Shown: positions 7,041 to 14,898 of the stretch, piece by piece
Position numbering within the stretch: the stretch's first letter is position 1
Layout: the number at the start of each line of letters is the position of its first letter
DNA from: CAYNST01 sp964641175
GTDB taxonomy: Bacteria > Pseudomonadota > Gammaproteobacteria > Pseudomonadales > Cellvibrionaceae
Direction: 5' to 3'
NCBI GenBank assembly: GCA_964641175.1
Contig: CAZXLJ010000023.1
Coordinates: 1-35,643, forward strand
Length of the DNA stretch: 35,643 nt
Made by a program: the position numbers and the translations under genes
The notes under the pieces: model-generated
The model's input: the letters and a program-made list of their open reading frames with translations, nothing else
Database searches by the model: none
What the model was told of the DNA's origin: nothing

Positions 7041-8246
7041 ATGTCCAGGTCTCTGGACGCGGCACTGCAAGCCCGTCTGCACACGCGCCGTACGCAAAAC
7101 CGTTATCGTCAACGGCTGATTGTTACGTCGCCCATGTCTGCCCAGGTCAGTGTCCAGGGGCGGGCGGTGCTGTGTTTTTCGAGCAATGATTATCTGGGCC
7201 TGGCCAATCATCCCGAGATCAGCAAGGCGTTTCAGCAGGGCGTGTCGACCTGGGGGGCGGGCAGTGGTGGCTCGCATCTGGTTTGCGGTCATTCGCGGGA
7301 ACATCAGGCCCTCGAAGAAGAACTGGCAGCTTTCGTCCGTCGCCCGAGAGCGCTGCTGTTCTCCACCGGCTATATGGCGAATATGGGCGTAATCAGTACC
7401 CTGGTGGGGCGGGGAGATTACGTTTTCGAAGACAAACTTAATCATGCTTCTTTGCTGGATGGCGCCATGGCATCCCGAGCTCTCATGCGACGCTATCGAC
7501 ATGGGGATATCCAGCATTTGTATGAGCTGCTTGCCGCAGCGCCCCCGGGCAACCGGCTGATAGTGACTGACGGGGTGTTCAGCATGGATGGTGATTGCGC
7601 GCCGCTGCCGCAACTGGCGGCACTTGCGCAACGTCAGCGGGCCTGGCTTATGGTGGATGATGCCCATGGCATTGGCTGTCTGGGCGAGACTGGCGGGGGT
7701 GCAGTTGAACAGTTCCGGCTCGGGATGGACGAAGTGCAGATCCTTGTAGGCACCCTGGGAAAGGCATTTGGCACCAGCGGCGCTTTTGTCGCGGGCAGCG
7801 AGACGCTGATCGAAGCCCTCATCCAGTTTGCCAGAACCTACATCTACACAACCGCCATGCCACCCGCCGTGGCTGCGGCCACACGCGCGAGCCTGCGGGT
7901 GATGGCACAAGAGCCCTGGCGGCGCGAACGGCTGCAGCGACTGATTGAGCACTTCCGTCAGCTGGCCGCGGTTGCAGGCCTGCGAGTGCTACCGTCCTCA
8001 TCGCCGGTACAACCACTTTGGGTGGGTGACGATTTGCGGGCAATGCAAATGTCGGAGTACCTTCTTGGACGTGGTTTTCTGGTGACGGCCATTCGCCCGC
8101 CTACAGTGCCCGAAGGCGGAGCCCGTTTGCGGATATCGTTGACGGCGGCGCACTCGCACGAACAGGTGGAATCTCTGGTGACGGCGCTGGCCGAATGGCA
8201 CCGGACCGATATGAGCAACAGCGCTGGAGCCGTTGGAAATCCATGA
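7041..8246 (+). CDS. bioF: 8-amino-7-oxononanoate synthase
   Basis: A 401-residue PLP enzyme of the alpha-oxoamine synthase family that condenses pimeloyl-ACP (or -CoA) with alanine to 8-amino-7-oxononanoate. The PLP lysine is K241 in GTLGKAFGTSGAF (K236 in E. coli). FSSNDYLGLANHP and VDDAHGIGCLG are also typical. The ATG at 7041 has GGAGG 4 nt upstream and lies 10 bp after bioB; an earlier in-frame start at 6945 would lie inside bioB and is rejected. The stop overlaps the start of bioHC as ATGA, showing translational coupling. Confidence 0.96.
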   Translation: MSRSLDAALQARLHTRRTQNRYRQRLIVTSPMSAQVSVQGRAVLCFSSNDYLGLANHPEISKAFQQGVSTWGAGSGGSHLVCGHSREHQALEEELAAFVRRPRALLFSTGYMANMGVISTLVGRGDYVFEDKLNHASLLDGAMASRALMRRYRHGDIQHLYELLAAAPPGNRLIVTDGVFSMDGDCAPLPQLAALAQRQRAWLMVDDAHGIGCLGETGGGAVEQFRLGMDEVQILVGTLGKAFGTSGAFVAGSETLIEALIQFARTYIYTTAMPPAVAAATRASLRVMAQEPWRRERLQRLIEHFRQLAAVAGLRVLPSSSPVQPLWVGDDLRAMQMSEYLLGRGFLVTAIRPPTVPEGGARLRISLTAAHSHEQVESLVTALAEWHRTDMSNSAGAVGNP

Positions 8247-9811
8247 TTAAGCTTCAGCAGTTCCCCGCAGATCAACCCGGACCTAATCTGGTATTCATCC
8301 ACGGCTGGGGAAGCGATTGCCAGGTTTGGGAGCCCTTGCGCCGCCACTTGCCCGGCGCCCACTGGCTGCTCGAGTTACCGGGTCACGGTACGACGCCAGT
8401 GATCAGCTCGCAATCGGTGTATCCCTATCTGCGGGACGTCGCCCAGGCGTTGCCGGAGCGGTCCGTGCTGATCGGGTGGTCGCTCGGCGGTACGCTGGCG
8501 ACGGAACTGACGCGTTTGTGTCCTGAAAAAGTCACCGGACTGGTTACCATCGCCAGCAGTCCATGCTTTGTAGAGCGCCCGGACTGGCCAGCCGCCATGA
8601 CCATCGAAACCTTCCAGCGGTTTACCGCGGATTTTGCCGAATCTCCAGCATTGGCATTCCGGCGTTTCCAGAGTTTGCAGGTCAAAGGCGATTGGCAGCA
8701 TAAATCTCTCACCCAGAAGATGCGGTCGACGCTGCTGCCCAATGTGGAAACGCTGGGACAGCTGCGGATCGCCCTGGGGTGGCTGATCGAACTCGATGCG
8801 CGGGCGGCATTGCAGGCGCTGCAAGTACCCAGTTTGCATCTGCTGGGAGCGGCCGATGCCCTGGTGCCGACCCAGGTGGCGCAGACGTTTCGCTCCGTCG
8901 CCCAGGCACGGGTCGACGTCATCGATGAGGCCGGACACGCATTGCCCACCGCCTGGGTGTCGCGCCTCACCGCGGACATCGGGGACTGGTTACAGAGCCA
9001 TGAGTTCTGCGGCATTCCGTCCAGAGCGGTGGCCGGATCTTTTGCAGGTGCGGCCGAGAGATATGAAAAGTCTGCCCGGGTGCAGACGGAAATTGCCCGG
9101 TGTCTCCTGGATCGATCGTTGGATGTCATTGGAAACAGTGGCGTGGGGGTGGATCTCGGTTGCGGTACCGGCTACGTGGCGCAGCAACTGGAGCAGCGCG
9201 GTACCGGGTTTGAGCGTTTCATCAATATTGATATCGCGCCCGCCATGGTTGCCCGCACGCGGCACAATCTGAAACCCCATGCCGGTCATCACAGTTGGCT
9301 GGTGGCAGACGCAGTTTGCCTGCCTTTACAGGCCGGCAGCGTCGACGTAGTGTTTTCCAGTCTCATGCTGCAATGGTGCTTTCGTTCCGATCTCGTTCTT
9401 CAGGAGATAAGCCGGGTGCTGGCTCCAGGCGGCTGGGCAGCAGTGGCGACCCTTGGACCCAATACCCTGCAGGAGCTTAAAACGGCATGGAGTACCCTGG
9501 ACAGCTACGCCCATGTCAATTATTTCAAGAGTCGTAGCCGACTCGAAGAGGAAGTGCAGGCAGCGGAGTTGGATGCGGCGCTGATCGAAGAACGCTGTCA
9601 TACCTTGCGCTATCAGGAGCTGCTGCCGCTGCTGAAAGATCTGAAAAATATCGGTGCGCACAATCTCAATGCCGGCCGCAATCGCGGTCTCACTACGCGC
9701 GCACGGCTGCAACAATTAATTGCAGCATACGAACAGTTCCGGGGCCCGGACGGTCAGGTACCGGCGACTTACGACGTCATTTATTTAATTCTCAAAAAAC
9801 CTCATGGCTAA
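8243..9811 (+). CDS. bioHC: Fused BioH-BioC: pimeloyl-ACP methyl ester esterase plus malonyl-ACP methyltransferase
   Basis: A 522-residue fusion that provides both the entry and the exit of pimelate synthesis. BioC methylates the free carboxyl of malonyl-ACP so that fatty acid synthesis can extend it; BioH removes the methyl from pimeloyl-ACP so that BioF can use it. Residues 1-250 are an alpha/beta hydrolase with HGWGSDCQVW, nucleophile S80 in GWSLGG, D205 and H232 (E. coli S82, D207, H235). From about 258 the BioC half begins (RAVAGSFAGAAERYEKSA), with SAM loop VDLGCGTG at 303-310 and the BioC signature NIGAHNLNAGRNRGLTTR. Both active sites look intact. The ATG at 8243 overlaps the bioF stop; an earlier start at 8195 is possible but adds unrelated sequence. 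Such fusions are known from Saccharophagus and Teredinibacter. Confidence 0.95.
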   Translation: MIKLQQFPADQPGPNLVFIHGWGSDCQVWEPLRRHLPGAHWLLELPGHGTTPVISSQSVYPYLRDVAQALPERSVLIGWSLGGTLATELTRLCPEKVTGLVTIASSPCFVERPDWPAAMTIETFQRFTADFAESPALAFRRFQSLQVKGDWQHKSLTQKMRSTLLPNVETLGQLRIALGWLIELDARAALQALQVPSLHLLGAADALVPTQVAQTFRSVAQARVDVIDEAGHALPTAWVSRLTADIGDWLQSHEFCGIPSRAVAGSFAGAAERYEKSARVQTEIARCLLDRSLDVIGNSGVGVDLGCGTGYVAQQLEQRGTGFERFINIDIAPAMVARTRHNLKPHAGHHSWLVADAVCLPLQAGSVDVVFSSLMLQWCFRSDLVLQEISRVLAPGGWAAVATLGPNTLQELKTAWSTLDSYAHVNYFKSRSRLEEEVQAAELDAALIEERCHTLRYQELLPLLKDLKNIGAHNLNAGRNRGLTTRARLQQLIAAYEQFRGPDGQVPATYDVIYLILKKPHG

Positions 9812-10493
9812 AGTATTTTTTGTCACTGGCACCGACACGGGTGTTGGCAAAACCCGAATTGCCTGCACAATTTTGAAAGCTGCCGCCTCGCAGGGATTAA
9901 ACGCATTCGGCCTGAAACCCGTCGCCGCCGGTTGTGAGCTGCAGAATGGCAAATGGGTCAACGACGATGCCTTGCAGTTAATCGGGGCGAGCACCGTAAA
10001 ACTTCCCTACGAACAGGTAAACCCCATTGCCCTGCGCGAACCTGTCGCGCCGCATATTGCGGCGGCGCACGAGGGAAAACGACTATCGTTGGATCACCTT
10101 GAAGGGTATGTGCGCGGTGCACTGATGCACAAGGCGGATCTGATCGTCATTGAAGGCGCTGGTGGCTGGCGGGTACCGATTGATCCACAACACTCACTCG
10201 CAAGCCTGTGTCAGCGTCTGCAGATTCCTGTCATTCTGGTCGTGGGCATGCGTCTGGGCTGCATTAACCACGCCCTCCTGACCGCCGAAGCAATCCGCCG
10301 TGATGGTCTGATGCTCACCGGATGGGTGGCTAATATTGTCGATAATGAAATGGCCGCCCTGGATGAAAACCTGGGGACACTCGCGGCGCTGCTAGGGGCC
10401 CCCTGCCTTGGCAAAGTTCCCAATACGCCTGAGCCAGCCTTTGATTTTGCGGCTGACTATATTTCGCTGGATTTTTTGACGCGGTCGGCGTGA
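9804..10493 (+). CDS. bioD: ATP-dependent dethiobiotin synthetase
   Basis: A 229-residue P-loop enzyme (E. coli 225) that closes the ureido ring of dethiobiotin from 7,8-diaminononanoate, CO2 and ATP. The Walker A motif GTDTGVGKT spans residues 9-17 with K16, and VIEGAGGWRVP is the second family signature. The ATG overlaps the last 8 nt of bioHC, so it is the translationally coupled final gene of the operon. The enzyme supplying its substrate, BioA, is not encoded here. The convergent lipoprotein gene ends only 3 bp after the bioD stop and no T-run terminator lies between, so bio transcripts may run antisense into it. Confidence 0.96.
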   Translation: MAKVFFVTGTDTGVGKTRIACTILKAAASQGLNAFGLKPVAAGCELQNGKWVNDDALQLIGASTVKLPYEQVNPIALREPVAPHIAAAHEGKRLSLDHLEGYVRGALMHKADLIVIEGAGGWRVPIDPQHSLASLCQRLQIPVILVVGMRLGCINHALLTAEAIRRDGLMLTGWVANIVDNEMAALDENLGTLAALLGAPCLGKVPNTPEPAFDFAADYISLDFLTRSA

Positions 10494-10496
10494 GCC

Positions 10497-10937
10497 TCAC
10501 TGTGGAGCGGGTTCCAAAGCAGCTATCATTGCATCGTCGACTGTGAACGTGAATGAATGAATTTTCACGTTATCGTCATCGGCTGAAAGTTCATAATCCC
10601 ACTGCGCTTCAGAAATTCCAATATCGATAAATAAAGGCGGGTCGGTGTCACTAACGGTAATGACGGCCGTATCAAACATGTGCTGCGGAGCAATTAAATT
10701 CGAAGCGAATATTTCGCCATCGCCGCCAGGCATAACCGCACTTTCAAAGAATTTCAACCGCTCGCCCGGTGCAAACATGTGTTGCTTGCGATAAGTACTT
10801 CGCGCCAGGTGCCAGTCGAGAGTCAATGTGTAATTCGAATTATTGACAAGATAGTAATGGTTTTCATCTGTGGAACTTCCCATGCCCATGCAGGCTGACA
10901 GAAGTATTACAAAGACGGTGCCCACGAAGAATTTCAT
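10497..10937 (-). CDS. Small putative lipoprotein
   Basis: A 146-residue protein that I do not recognise. It begins MKFFVGTVFVILLSAC, a short signal with lipobox LSAC, so it should be lipid-anchored at C16. The rest is a soluble domain with many alternating hydrophobic and polar stretches, suggesting a beta-rich fold. GGAGG lies 6 nt before the ATG, which supports the start. A candidate promoter with an adjacent inverted repeat lies about 130 bp upstream (11066-11110). The gene is tail-to-tail with bioD, with 3 bp between stops, and is unlikely to be related to biotin metabolism. Confidence 0.72.
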   Translation of the reverse strand: MKFFVGTVFVILLSACMGMGSSTDENHYYLVNNSNYTLTLDWHLARSTYRKQHMFAPGERLKFFESAVMPGGDGEIFASNLIAPQHMFDTAVITVSDTDPPLFIDIGISEAQWDYELSADDDNVKIHSFTFTVDDAMIAALEPAPQ

Positions 10938-11301
10938 TGCATGCCTCCATTCGATGGATTTTCAGAATCATTCCATTAAAAATAAACTGATTTGTTTCTC
11001 TACGGCGAGGGCTGTCAGCGATCCGGGTGAATAATCGCGGGCTGTAGTAATCGTCGTGGTGCAAGAATATAGGAGAGCACGGAAGGTTTGTATATACGTA
11101 AAATTACGTAATTGATTGTCTGGTGCACAGGGAGATGGGCTGGAAAGGCGGCGCAGAATCAAGCTCTATGAAATTGCCAGTCAAGGAATGCGGATTGATT
11201 ACAGGTGGACTTTAAGAAATGAAATTGTTTAGCCTCCGTGTTTACGCAGAATAAATTATCTGTCTGCTTTTTATCGAAAAAGCGTCTCTCAGGAGTCGAT
11301 G
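10938..11301. other. Gene-free interval upstream of the lipoprotein gene
   Basis: No convincing gene on either strand. Its content is the leader and candidate promoter of the lipoprotein gene and a 16-bp inverted repeat at 11095-11110. The base composition is AT-richer than in the neighbouring operons. Confidence 0.6.
11066..11110 (-). promoter_or_regulatory. Candidate promoter and operator-like dyad for the lipoprotein gene
   Basis: On the minus strand TATACA (11094-11089), 17 nt, then TATATT (11071-11066) form a moderate sigma-70 promoter. Directly upstream of its -35 box lies the perfect 7-bp inverted repeat TACGTAA-AA-TTACGTA (11095-11110), a position that would suit an activator. The leader would be about 120 nt. 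Confidence 0.4.
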
Positions 11302-11336
11302 AAAAAAAAGGCGCTCCATCTGGAGCGCCTTTTTAT
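11302..11336 (-). terminator. Terminator after the GH9 cellulase gene
   Basis: GGCGCTCC / GGAGCGCC around a 4-nt loop, flanked by an A run on the left and a T run on the right, so the element could work in both directions. On the minus strand it lies about 20 nt past the cellulase stop codon. Confidence 0.9.
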
Positions 11337-11355
11337 TTTCGGGCGTGTGGTTCTG

Positions 11356-11991
11356 TTATGAACGACGACGTCCGAACATCAAACCAGCGGGCAACAACAG
11401 CATCGCCAGCAGATCCAGCAGCCCCATGGCACCACCACCGGTTACGGGTGGGTCAACAGGATCAACGGGATCAACGGGATCAACGGGATCAACAGGATCA
11501 ACAGGATCAACCGGGTCGACAGGATCTACCGGGCCGTCACAGCGGGCAGCGGTGGCGGCTTGGCCGGCGGCAGTAGCCTGCTCGTCCAGGTAGGCCACGG
11601 TCCACGCGAAGGGTGCGTTCCAGTTGATGGTGATCTCGTTGGTTGACCAGGATTCGATGTTGTCGAGGAAGCAGGTCAAAGGAGCGCAGCCAGCCAGATC
11701 GATTTCCGCGATGGGGTCTTCGATATTCTGGTTCGGACCACCAGACATGGCGCCGGTCGGGGGAGCTGGATACAGATTGCTCGCCGCATTGGCCCAGAAA
11801 CGGTGGTGAGGCTCGCGCAGCGGCCGTTCACCGATACCGGTCACATAGGACTGATCCATCGGGTTGTTGCCCAGCAGGTAGCTCATACCGCCCTGAATGG
11901 TATTCAGGTAGGACGGATCTGCACCGCAAGTGAAATCATTGGCAAGGCCCAGTACGATCATGTTATTGACGATATTGGAGTTGGAGCCCCA
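11356..11991 (-). CDS. GH9 cellulase, C-terminal part (gene interrupted by sequence gap)
   Basis: This is the 3' part of the GH9 endoglucanase gene whose 5' part lies at 12092-13718. From the gap edge it reads WGSNSNIVNNMIVLGLANDF, a standard GH9 segment, so the ATG at 11961 is internal and not a start. It then holds the conserved histidine region GERPLREPHHRFWANA and the acid catalyst segment WSTNEITINWNAPFAW, where the Glu is the proton donor. A linker of nine Val-Asp-Pro repeats follows, then GGGAMGLLDLLAMLLLPAGL and a final basic stretch. That tail (Gly-rich, one membrane span, Arg cluster) resembles GlyGly-CTERM signals, which are cut by rhombosortase on type II secreted proteins. The two parts are in different frames across the gap only because its 100 N are a placeholder. 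Confidence 0.88.
   Translation of the reverse strand, partial: WGSNSNIVNNMIVLGLANDFTCGADPSYLNTIQGGMSYLLGNNPMDQSYVTGIGERPLREPHHRFWANAASNLYPAPPTGAMSGGPNQNIEDPIAEIDLAGCAPLTCFLDNIESWSTNEITINWNAPFAWTVAYLDEQATAAGQAATAARCDGPVDPVDPVDPVDPVDPVDPVDPVDPVDPPVTGGGAMGLLDLLAMLLLPAGLMFGRRRS
11451..11531 (-). repeat. Nine tandem 9-bp units coding for Val-Asp-Pro repeats
   Basis: Nine units close to GGATCAACG on the plus strand code on the minus strand for a (VDP)n linker between the GH9 catalytic domain and the C-terminal sorting tail. The unit is a multiple of three, so copy number can change without frameshift. Such acidic Pro-rich linkers are common in secreted polysaccharidases. Confidence 0.9.
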
Positions 11992-12091
11992 NNNNNNNNN
12001 NNNNNNNNNNNNNNNNNNNNNNNNNNNNNNNNNNNNNNNNNNNNNNNNNNNNNNNNNNNNNNNNNNNNNNNNNNNNNNNNNNNNNNNNNNN
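11992..12091. other. Run of 100 N (scaffold gap)
   Basis: Exactly 100 N, the usual placeholder for a gap of unknown length. It interrupts the GH9 catalytic domain between YWAATELYISTGD and WGSNSN. The reading frames on the two sides differ if 100 is taken literally, so the true length must differ from 100 unless the gene is broken. Confidence 0.95.
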
Positions 12092-13718
12092 CATCGCCAG
12101 TGGAGATGTAAAGCTCTGTGGCAGCCCAGTAAAATTCGTCGGAGCGGTCGCTATCACCGTACAGTCCTGAACCGGTGTCATCAGTGGGAGCGTTGATTTC
12201 CGGAGTGGATTTGGCCGCTGCATAGGCAGTCTTGGCCGCGTCAAGGCACTGGTTCGCAAGGCTTGCGTCGAACTCTTTGTAAACCCGGTAGCACTGGGCA
12301 CCAACGGCGGCAAAGTTCAGTGTGGCAGCGGTGGAGACCGGCTGCAGAACGCGGGTACCGGTGTCATCTGCTGGTGCAGTCGGAATGGCAGTCCAGCTTC
12401 GGGTATTCACTTTGTGATGCACCATGCCAGCGTTCGGAGCACCTGCGGGCACCTGCATTTTCAGGAAGAAGTCCACTTCCCAGCGGGCTTCGTCAAGAAT
12501 GTCCGGAATACCGTTGCTGGTTTCTTCTGAGGGTAAAGCCATGGTGCCATCGGCAAACGCATTGCTGTTGCTGCCGAGGTACACAGAGCGCTCGTACTGA
12601 TTCATCAGGGTCCAGACGCTGATGCCGCCGTTGACCACGTACTTGCCATGATCGCCCGCATCGTACCAGCCCCCGCTGACATCGGCGGTGCGACAGGCTG
12701 GTGAAGATTCGTCGGTCAGACATTCAGCGGTCTGCACCTGGTTATCCGGATGGCCGGCTTCGCGCGCATGCGTGTCGCCGACAACACTGGCCAGAATCGG
12801 CGTGCTGGAACGGTTGTGGTAGAAATATGCGAGCGCATCGTACTTCAGCTCGGAATAGGCATCACTGCTGATGGCAAACGGCTGGCTTGTGTAGACAGTG
12901 TCGCCCGCAGTTACGCTGATGGTGTAATTGTCACCTTCTGTAGTGACGGAGCTGAAATCGATCAGATGGACCGTATCGTCAGCCGCAGCGTCCAGACCGA
13001 AGTAGCTGGTGTTGCCCGATGAAACAACGGTATCGCCAGACTTCAATTCCCACTGACGCGCAGTTTGCGGTGAGGTTTCAGAGTCGGGGACGACATATAC
13101 AGCCTGTTTGGCAGCACCGGGGATATAGGCGTGCTGGTTTACTCGCACCTGGGCGAGAGGCGCTTCAGGCTCGGGTTCGGCGACGGAAGAGTCCGGATCA
13201 TCGACAACGACATTGTCCAGACAGACAACAGTGTTGGCCGGAACCAGGTCCAGGCCCATCAGGAAGCTCAGTTTGCCGGTGGTGGTGTCGCGCTCGTTTT
13301 CAAACACGGCGCTGATCGTTTGAGGATCGCCGCTCAAAGGGGCATCGACATCGAATTCAGAACCGAAGTGCCAGGCGTATTCGCCGGTCTCATCCGAGCC
13401 GTCGAACTTGAGCACGATCGGATTGGAGCTCCACACATCTGCGCTCAACGTGTAACTGTGACCACTTTCAAAAGTGCGGCTGTTCTGGCGCAGCTGGATA
13501 GTCCAGGCTTCGCTGCCGGGGCTGGTTACGTCGACACAGACGCGGCCGTCACTGACAGCAACTGTCGCATCAGAATCTTCCCAGGCCCCGAATTCCCAAG
13601 GGGATAAACGGTTCTGGTCGAAAGAACCATTTTCAATTATATTGGCCGCCATGACGTGTGATGAAATTGCACAGGCCAGTACTGCGGGCATGCTGGTAAT
13701 TAAAATTTTCTTTTTCAA
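12092..13718 (-). CDS. GH9 cellulase, N-terminal part (CBM4/9-like, CelD_N and start of GH9 domain)
   Basis: The 5' part of a secreted endoglucanase. Residues 1-24 are a Sec signal (MKKKILITSMPAVLACAISS, cleavage near VMA-A). Residues 25-175 resemble a CBM4/9 carbohydrate-binding domain (NIIENGSFDQNRLSPWEF). Residues 190-285 are the Ig-like CelD_N domain that precedes many GH9 enzymes (VRVNQHAYIPGAAKQAV). The GH9 (alpha/alpha)6 barrel follows, with the catalytic-base motif GGWYDAGDHGKY; the paired aspartates are D353 and D356. The start codon is TTG at 13718, supported by GGAG 7 nt upstream; the next ATG (residue 10) would remove the basic n-region of the signal. The gene continues at 11356-11991 after the sequence gap. 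The expected substrate is beta-1,4-glucan outside the cell. Confidence 0.9.
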
Positions 13719-13758
13719 AGCACTGCTCCAGTTTGTAGAGACTTATTATTTGTTCCGG

Positions 13759-13775
13759 GACGACGTGCCGTCGTC
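13759..13775 (-). promoter_or_regulatory. Perfect inverted repeat in the cellulase leader
   Basis: GACGACG-TGC-CGTCGTC, 7-bp arms with a 3-nt loop, centred about 50 nt upstream of the TTG start codon. As RNA it would form a stable short hairpin in the leader; as DNA it could be a regulator site. No T run follows on the minus strand. Confidence 0.45.
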
Positions 13776-13797
13776 GCAGATCCCCCAATGTTTGGAC

Positions 13798-13824
13798 GTT
13801 TGATATACGCAGTCGCGATCAAAC
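13798..13824. promoter_or_regulatory. Operator-like dyad GTTTGAT-N13-ATCAAAC
   Basis: Two exact 7-bp arms in inverted orientation, with centres 20 bp apart (two helical turns), about 90 nt upstream of the cellulase start. This geometry suits a dimeric transcription factor. No regulator gene is adjacent, so the binding protein cannot be named. Confidence 0.4.
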
Positions 13825-14293
13825 CTTCCTTGAAAAAAGCTCACTCACTCGATAAAGCTGTAGAGCCGGTTTCTTCCTCGTCCAACCTTGTTTATTGCGC
13901 CGCGATTGTTCATTGAAACCTGGAATACAGTCAATCGAGTGGGTAGCAGAATTGGAAAAAAGAAATCTATTGTAGGTGCGCTTTTTCTTTGCATTTACAA
14001 GTTGCCAGGCAGTTCACAAAAATTCGGAAGCCCGACGTTTGCCGATTTGATCATTTTGTGAGTGACAATTTTTAGCGGAGTGAAAATATAATTGCGGAAA
14101 ATCCTGTTTCCTGTCCGGATTGCGGTAGAGTCAGACGCACTACATGAGTTTTTTCTTTTAGTGCACTGGTGATAAAAAGTCGGAAATCCGGAATAAACGA
14201 TCTTAAAACGCCGCCGGTTTCGGACCGCTGACCTCTGACCCCCCCACATCGTCAACTAGAATCAGTAGTGATACAACGCGGTCGAGGTGGTTT

Positions 14294-14656
14294 ATGTTGC
14301 TGAACTCACTGATGGGTGAAGGGCTTGCCGGGATGCAGCACAGTCAGTCCAAAATGCATGCCGCAGCGCGGGATATTGCCCGGGCCGGGCTGCCGGCGGG
14401 CGAATCCGGGCCGCAGCCAATGGGAACCGGGCCGGTGCCGGCTTCGGCGGCGGGTGTGGCCGCGCCCGACCTGTCACCCCGTCAGATCGTGCCCGCCGCT
14501 TTGAAAGCACAGGCCGGATCCGAGCGGCGCTCTCATGGAGATGTTATCGACGCCCTCGTCGAGCAACGCCGTCAGCTCACGCTTTTCAACGCATCTGCAA
14601 AAATCGTCACCACGGCCAATGAATCGCTGGGCCGGCTTATCGATGATCTGTCGTAA
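14294..14656 (+). CDS. Small protein with flagellar rod/hook-like ends
   Basis: A 120-residue protein. Its N-terminus (GEGLAGMQHSQSKMHAAARDIA) has the heptad pattern of the Flg_bb_rod segment of flagellar rod/hook proteins. Its C-terminus (NASAKIVTTANESLGRLIDDL) resembles the Flg_bbr_C segment (in FlgE/FlgG: A-A-KVI-TADEML-T-L). The middle is Gly/Pro/Ala-rich and carries no known domain. Small proteins with this pattern occur in Pseudomonas relatives and are sometimes labelled FlgE-like; the role is unknown. GAGGTGG lies just upstream of the ATG. No other flagellar gene is in the window. The similarity is judged by eye, so moderate confidence only. Confidence 0.6.
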   Translation: MLLNSLMGEGLAGMQHSQSKMHAAARDIARAGLPAGESGPQPMGTGPVPASAAGVAAPDLSPRQIVPAALKAQAGSERRSHGDVIDALVEQRRQLTLFNASAKIVTTANESLGRLIDDLS

Positions 14657-14898
14657 CATCGCCCGCCAGCAGGTTCGCTTCACCGTCCGGTAAATTTCAG
14701 CCCCTCGATCAAATCCGGCCCGTCTCGCGTACCGGGCATGCTTTTCAGGCCGACCTCCTTTACCATCACAGGGCGCACAGCTGCGGCTTTTGAAAACTTG
14801 CGCTATTTCTCTTCCCGACGTAACGTTTTTAAAGACCTCTAAATTCGGTGAGATCTGCACAGCGAAGCAGGATCGCACCCACTACCACGGGAGTTCCC

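Larger units (their letters stand above)
13719..14293. other. Divergent intergenic region upstream of the cellulase
   Basis: 575 bp without a convincing gene, AT-rich towards the middle. A minus-strand ORF at 13995-14255 lacks a ribosome-binding site and any recognisable sequence, and I do not accept it. The region must hold the promoters of the cellulase (leftward) and of the small protein at 14294 (rightward). Two exact inverted repeats lie near the cellulase end (13759-13775 and 13798-13824). Confidence 0.6.

Noticed and set aside
6924..7952. 342-codon minus-strand frame opposite bioF
   Set aside because: Antisense to a well-supported enzyme; no recognisable motif.
11451..11531. CRISPR-like or satellite repeat
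   Set aside because: The 9-bp units are contiguous, without spacers, and are in frame in the cellulase linker.
11958..12313. Frames that run across the N block as continuous proteins
   Set aside because: The 100 N are a placeholder, so any frame carried through them is meaningless.
13995..14255. 86-codon minus-strand ORF in the cellulase upstream region
   Set aside because: No ribosome-binding site, no family-like sequence and AT-rich non-coding character.
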